Below, piece after piece: positions 60,988 to 64,000 of a stretch of DNA of 64,000 nt. The stretch is from NCBI RefSeq assembly GCF_000756665.1, contig NZ_ARXV01000003.1, positions 124,001 through 188,000 of the forward strand, read 5' to 3'. Each line of letters opens with the position of its first letter. The stretch's first letter is position 1. Source of the DNA: Alcanivorax nanhaiticus. GTDB taxonomy: Bacteria; Pseudomonadota; Gammaproteobacteria; Pseudomonadales; Alcanivoracaceae. The notes beneath the pieces were generated by a model. It searched no databases. It worked only from the letters and a program-made list of their open reading frames with translations, and was not told the origin of the DNA. Both the position numbers and the translations under genes were made by a program.

Positions 60988-61841
60988 TGCGACATCTCCT
61001 TGCATTGGCTCTGGTCGCTCTGGCAGGGTGCCAGAGCGCGATGCCCACGGGTGACAGCGCCAGCGGCCTGTATGTGTATACCGACGCCCAAGGCAATCTG
61101 GTGACGTTGGAGCGTCCCGCTGAAAAGACTCCCGAGCCGCCATCCGAACAGGCAGAGGCTACCTCCAATCCGAAACCAGCTGCAGTACCTAGAGCGATGG
61201 GGGAGGATAGTCTTGAGGACTACCGACCGAGTGGAGAGATTGATCAAGAGCTGGCTGAACGTGAAAACCAGCGTTTTGTCACCTATGTAGACGAGACCGG
61301 CCAGCTGGTCAGCCGTGAAATTAATATGGGGGCCGAGTGGGCTGCCGCCAAAGCGGCACCGGACAATTTTCAGGCGCTCACCACCGATGGTTTCATGGAA
61401 ACCTATCGGGCGATTCGGGCGGATTGTTGTAGTCACCTGCTTGAAACGGCAAAACCGCTGGAAGCGGGTGATGAGCGGCTGGTCAGTTTCGATGGTGGCA
61501 GCGAAACCATGGTGGGAGAGAACGCCTACCGGGTACACGCTTACCGAATGGATGACAAGCTGCGCGGTGTGACCCTCAATGCTTTCGTGAAAGGTGAAGG
61601 GTATCTGGCCGCGGAAGTATTGTTACTGGATGCTCAGGGCGTGCCGGTAATGCTGGTGGATCAACCGTTCAGTCGTAAATACCCGGAAACCTGGTATCGC
61701 TACGGCTACCTGCAAGGAACCCTTGAGCGGGAAACAGGTCAACAGTATCTGGTTGTTTTTCTTCCTTATTTTGAAAGTCAGCCTGGTACTGACGGATTAC
61801 TAAAAGTGACGCAGGGCGAACTGGTTATTAAAGGCCATTGA
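60987..61841 (+). CDS. filE: MalM-like lipoprotein, FilE-like
   Basis: A 284-residue lipoprotein (MRHLLALALVALAGC, lipobox LAGC). Two similar short segments, YVYTDAQGNLVTLERP and FVTYVDETGQLVSREI, look like a duplicated DUF4124-type motif. The C-terminal half (about residues 130-284) resembles the maltose-operon protein MalM: NAFVKGEGYLAAEVLLLDA, GYLQGTLERETGQQYLVVF and TDGLLKVTQGELV. Start ATG 60987 overlaps the filD stop; TTG 60984 is less likely. MalM itself has no known function. The protein is probably periplasmic, on the inner leaflet of the outer membrane or on the cell surface. Confidence 0.78.
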   Translation: MRHLLALALVALAGCQSAMPTGDSASGLYVYTDAQGNLVTLERPAEKTPEPPSEQAEATSNPKPAAVPRAMGEDSLEDYRPSGEIDQELAERENQRFVTYVDETGQLVSREINMGAEWAAAKAAPDNFQALTTDGFMETYRAIRADCCSHLLETAKPLEAGDERLVSFDGGSETMVGENAYRVHAYRMDDKLRGVTLNAFVKGEGYLAAEVLLLDAQGVPVMLVDQPFSRKYPETWYRYGYLQGTLERETGQQYLVVFLPYFESQPGTDGLLKVTQGELVIKGH

Positions 61842-61872
61842 TTTCGTCTCTGCAGCATCACAGGAATTGAAT

Positions 61873-63906
61873 ATGCGTGTTTTGTTTGCGTTAACGGCTG
61901 TCGCGTTCGCTTTGGCGGGCTGTAATGGTGGTGAGGATTTCTCAGATGCTACGGTGGCTGGGTGCCCTGCTGGAGGTGCGTGTAGCCCGGTGTCCCGGGG
62001 TGATGTCCTGATTGAGCTAGTGGATTACAGCTTCGTTAATCTCGGATACCGCTGCGAAAACAGCAATGTAAATTTCTTTACGTCTGAGAATGAAAAAATA
62101 TCATCTGCCACAGGAGGAGGGGAAATAACGGTTCCCCCCTATGCTGCTCTTTGCCCTGCAAATTCTCCGTCTATCGAGTTCTTCATTGGTAGTGCCCTGA
62201 ATCAAGGGGACTCTGTAAGTGAAGGGAAATTCTTCTCACTGGGACGTATGAAAATCGCGCAAGGTCAAAGTGCAGCAGCAAGCTACGACATCAGCATTTC
62301 CGATATCGTCGAGTCTCCACGGCGTGTCGTGGCCGACTCAAACACCCAAGTGCGAAATGTTGCGGCCTTCCTTCAAGGGCTCGATTCTAATAACGCGACT
62401 CCTAATGTTATCGAGATTCCAGATCAGGCTCATGACATTGCCAACGCGATGGAAAAAACTGTCGTTCAAGGATTACAGCAAACGTTTGCCAGCTCTGATT
62501 ATCCTGCTTTTTTAATCGCGTGGGACGATTACTTTAATGATGTCCATAATGCAGTACCCAATGGGATTGCGCTGCTTGACCCTGATCCTAATGGCCCTCT
62601 GGCTAGCGTGATTAACGCAAAAGGATACTCTTTCGCTGGTAACTACCGATTCGATACTTGCCTGAGTCAGCTGTCCGCCTTCTATTGCGATACAGGTGAC
62701 GAGTCTTTTGTGCCTACGGATATGCGTTTGCCGTATTTGAAGAGGATAGTCGAAGGCCAAGAGGTAACCTCCGAGCCTCCACTTGTGTTGCCTAATGGTC
62801 GCGTGCTGGGACTGGGAAGAGCCATTCGTCGTGAGCGAGTGAATGACAGCGAGTTTGAAACGCGGGAATCTTTTGTCTCGTTTTCTGAATCTACCCATGT
62901 CGATGATGTTTTGTTCTTTGCAAATGCTCAGATTCTTTCCGTTGAGCCGGCCGGCGCTGGACTTGATGTCGATATGGATATCAAGGGGCGCTTCCTCAAT
63001 AAGCGGGTTTATAATAATTATCTCCCTCCTAATGCCCAGGGAGACAATACCGATATTAAATTGGCATACCCTTCTGAAACGCTGCAGTCTCAGGAAGAGG
63101 GGGCTGTTAGTGGTGACATATTGTCGAGTGATCCGGTGGATCTTCCGCTAACGGTAGAAGTGTTAACCGTTCCGCAAGTGTTGCCTGACGAGAGCTTCGT
63201 GACTGAATTGTCACAAAACGGTCCTTTTACAGTCAGGCTAATGCGTGCCTGTCTGCAAGAAGATATTGATGCAATGGGTAGTGCCTGCACATCCATTGAT
63301 AATCGCGAGCAGGAAGCAGGCTCTGGCACGGCTTTCAATTACCCCGCACAAATTATTGATCCCGTTGAGCAGGAAATGCCAAGAGAAGACTACTATCAAA
63401 CTACAGAGTTTTGCCTTGAGGTTTCAGCAGACCTTCCCGGGGGCGACAGCTTTGGCTTGGTTACAGCAGGCCCGATAGGCTCCTGTGATATGTGGGAGGT
63501 AGGGTTTGTTAGCCGGACGATTGAAAGCCCGAGAAGTGCCAACCTCACTATTATGCTTAATCCTGGGGCCGAAAATGTAGCGGATCCAAATGCGTCGAAT
63601 TTTGGCACCTCAATTTTTGGTCGTGTCGATATGGACCTTGCTGGTGACGGTTGCTATCCCCTTTATCGTACCGGTGGGCCCAATGATTCAACCGCCTTTG
63701 ATAATAAAGTGAGAGCTGCCTGGATTGATGATTATCTTCCGTTTATCAAACGGGATGAGTGGATTGAGGCGGAGGGTCCTGATGCAACCTTTGCTGATCT
63801 GGAAGAGGAGAAACAGGCGCTTTTCTTTGCTCTTCAAAGAGGCGCAGTCCAGTTCTTTGCTGGTTTGCCTGGGGATCCCCAATGTGATCCATTGGCGAGT
63901 CCTTAA
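61873..63906 (+). CDS. filF: Large lipoprotein, FilF-like
   Basis: A 677-residue lipoprotein with signal MRVLFALTAVAFALAGC (lipobox LAGC). The mature protein is large, mostly polar and without clear known domains; Cys pairs such as CPAGGACSP and ACLQEDIDAMGSAC suggest disulfides outside the cytoplasm. It is the same size class as Acinetobacter FilF (about 640 residues), which is annotated as a putative pilus-assembly outer-membrane protein and has been tested as a vaccine antigen. ATG 61873 has AGGA about seven bases upstream, and TTG 61867 is an alternative. The gene is more AT-rich than the left part of the window. It is the last gene of the cluster seen here; the window ends 94 bases later. 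Confidence 0.72.
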   Translation: MRVLFALTAVAFALAGCNGGEDFSDATVAGCPAGGACSPVSRGDVLIELVDYSFVNLGYRCENSNVNFFTSENEKISSATGGGEITVPPYAALCPANSPSIEFFIGSALNQGDSVSEGKFFSLGRMKIAQGQSAAASYDISISDIVESPRRVVADSNTQVRNVAAFLQGLDSNNATPNVIEIPDQAHDIANAMEKTVVQGLQQTFASSDYPAFLIAWDDYFNDVHNAVPNGIALLDPDPNGPLASVINAKGYSFAGNYRFDTCLSQLSAFYCDTGDESFVPTDMRLPYLKRIVEGQEVTSEPPLVLPNGRVLGLGRAIRRERVNDSEFETRESFVSFSESTHVDDVLFFANAQILSVEPAGAGLDVDMDIKGRFLNKRVYNNYLPPNAQGDNTDIKLAYPSETLQSQEEGAVSGDILSSDPVDLPLTVEVLTVPQVLPDESFVTELSQNGPFTVRLMRACLQEDIDAMGSACTSIDNREQEAGSGTAFNYPAQIIDPVEQEMPREDYYQTTEFCLEVSADLPGGDSFGLVTAGPIGSCDMWEVGFVSRTIESPRSANLTIMLNPGAENVADPNASNFGTSIFGRVDMDLAGDGCYPLYRTGGPNDSTAFDNKVRAAWIDDYLPFIKRDEWIEAEGPDATFADLEEEKQALFFALQRGAVQFFAGLPGDPQCDPLASP

Positions 63907-63949
63907 ACTAGGTCGAAATTCCCGCTTGACTTTTTAAAGCGTTGCATTG

Positions 63950-63969
63950 GCGCGACGATGTCGTCGCGC
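63950..63969. repeat. Palindrome after filF
   Basis: GCGCGACGA-TG-TCGTCGCGC is a perfect nine-base inverted repeat 43 bases past the filF stop. It may be the stem of a terminator, but no T-run is seen directly after it. Confidence 0.5.
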
Positions 63970-64000
63970 TGCTGCTCCGGAAACAATTCTTTTGTAGAGC

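Overview
The window is about 64 kb of gammaproteobacterial chromosome of moderate GC. Gene content and order point to a marine, oil-degrader-type member of the Oceanospirillales, with Alcanivorax the best guess. This rests on protein resemblance and synteny recalled from memory, not on a search. There is no prophage, plasmid gene, IS transposase, CRISPR array or rRNA operon. Coding density is high, and most genes are housekeeping.

Left part (1-31.5 kb). The order lon (cut by the window edge), hupB, tRNA-Asp, ppiD, fabI, a five-gene Yej/Npp-type peptide ABC importer, mltD, gloB, a methyltransferase, rnhA, dnaQ, nhaB, fimL, nudC closely follows a block I recall from Pseudomonas aeruginosa (PA1803 to PA1823). 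It continues with sohB, an acuI/yhdH-type reductase, zntB, sulfite reductase cysI with a DUF934 partner, nfuA behind an IscR-type operator, an M48 lipoprotein protease and a UbiB-family gene.

Middle part (31.5-54.4 kb). This holds a small SET-domain protein, an RluA-type pseudouridine synthase with a second full-length Lon, a second UbiB-like gene, a lipoprotein lipase, rimO, thpR, tRNA-Pro, rlmG, a methionine-salvage operon (mtnA-mtnB-mtnD-mtnC behind a PGPGW membrane protein), a PilZ protein, an AlgP-like lysine/alanine-rich protein, a 5'-nucleotidase, cysB, thrH and pabB. Gaps between these genes carry several families of small repeats: 24-bp REP-like palindromes, arrays with an exact 7-bp period that partly form inverted pairs, and two MITE-like inverted-repeat elements.

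Right part (54.4-64 kb). The most interesting region is a locus whose layout matches the poorly understood fil genes (filA-filF) named in Acinetobacter annotation. It has a secreted glycine-rich repeat protein (FilA), a sulfotransferase with a TPR-like N-terminus, a free-standing C39-type cysteine peptidase (FilB), two outer-membrane beta-barrels (FilC, and FadL-like FilD), a MalM-like lipoprotein (FilE) and a large lipoprotein (FilF). FilA carries, just after its signal peptide, a segment spaced like the double-glycine leaders that C39 peptidases cut. This suggests an envelope processing and export system, which is a hypothesis to test and not an established function.
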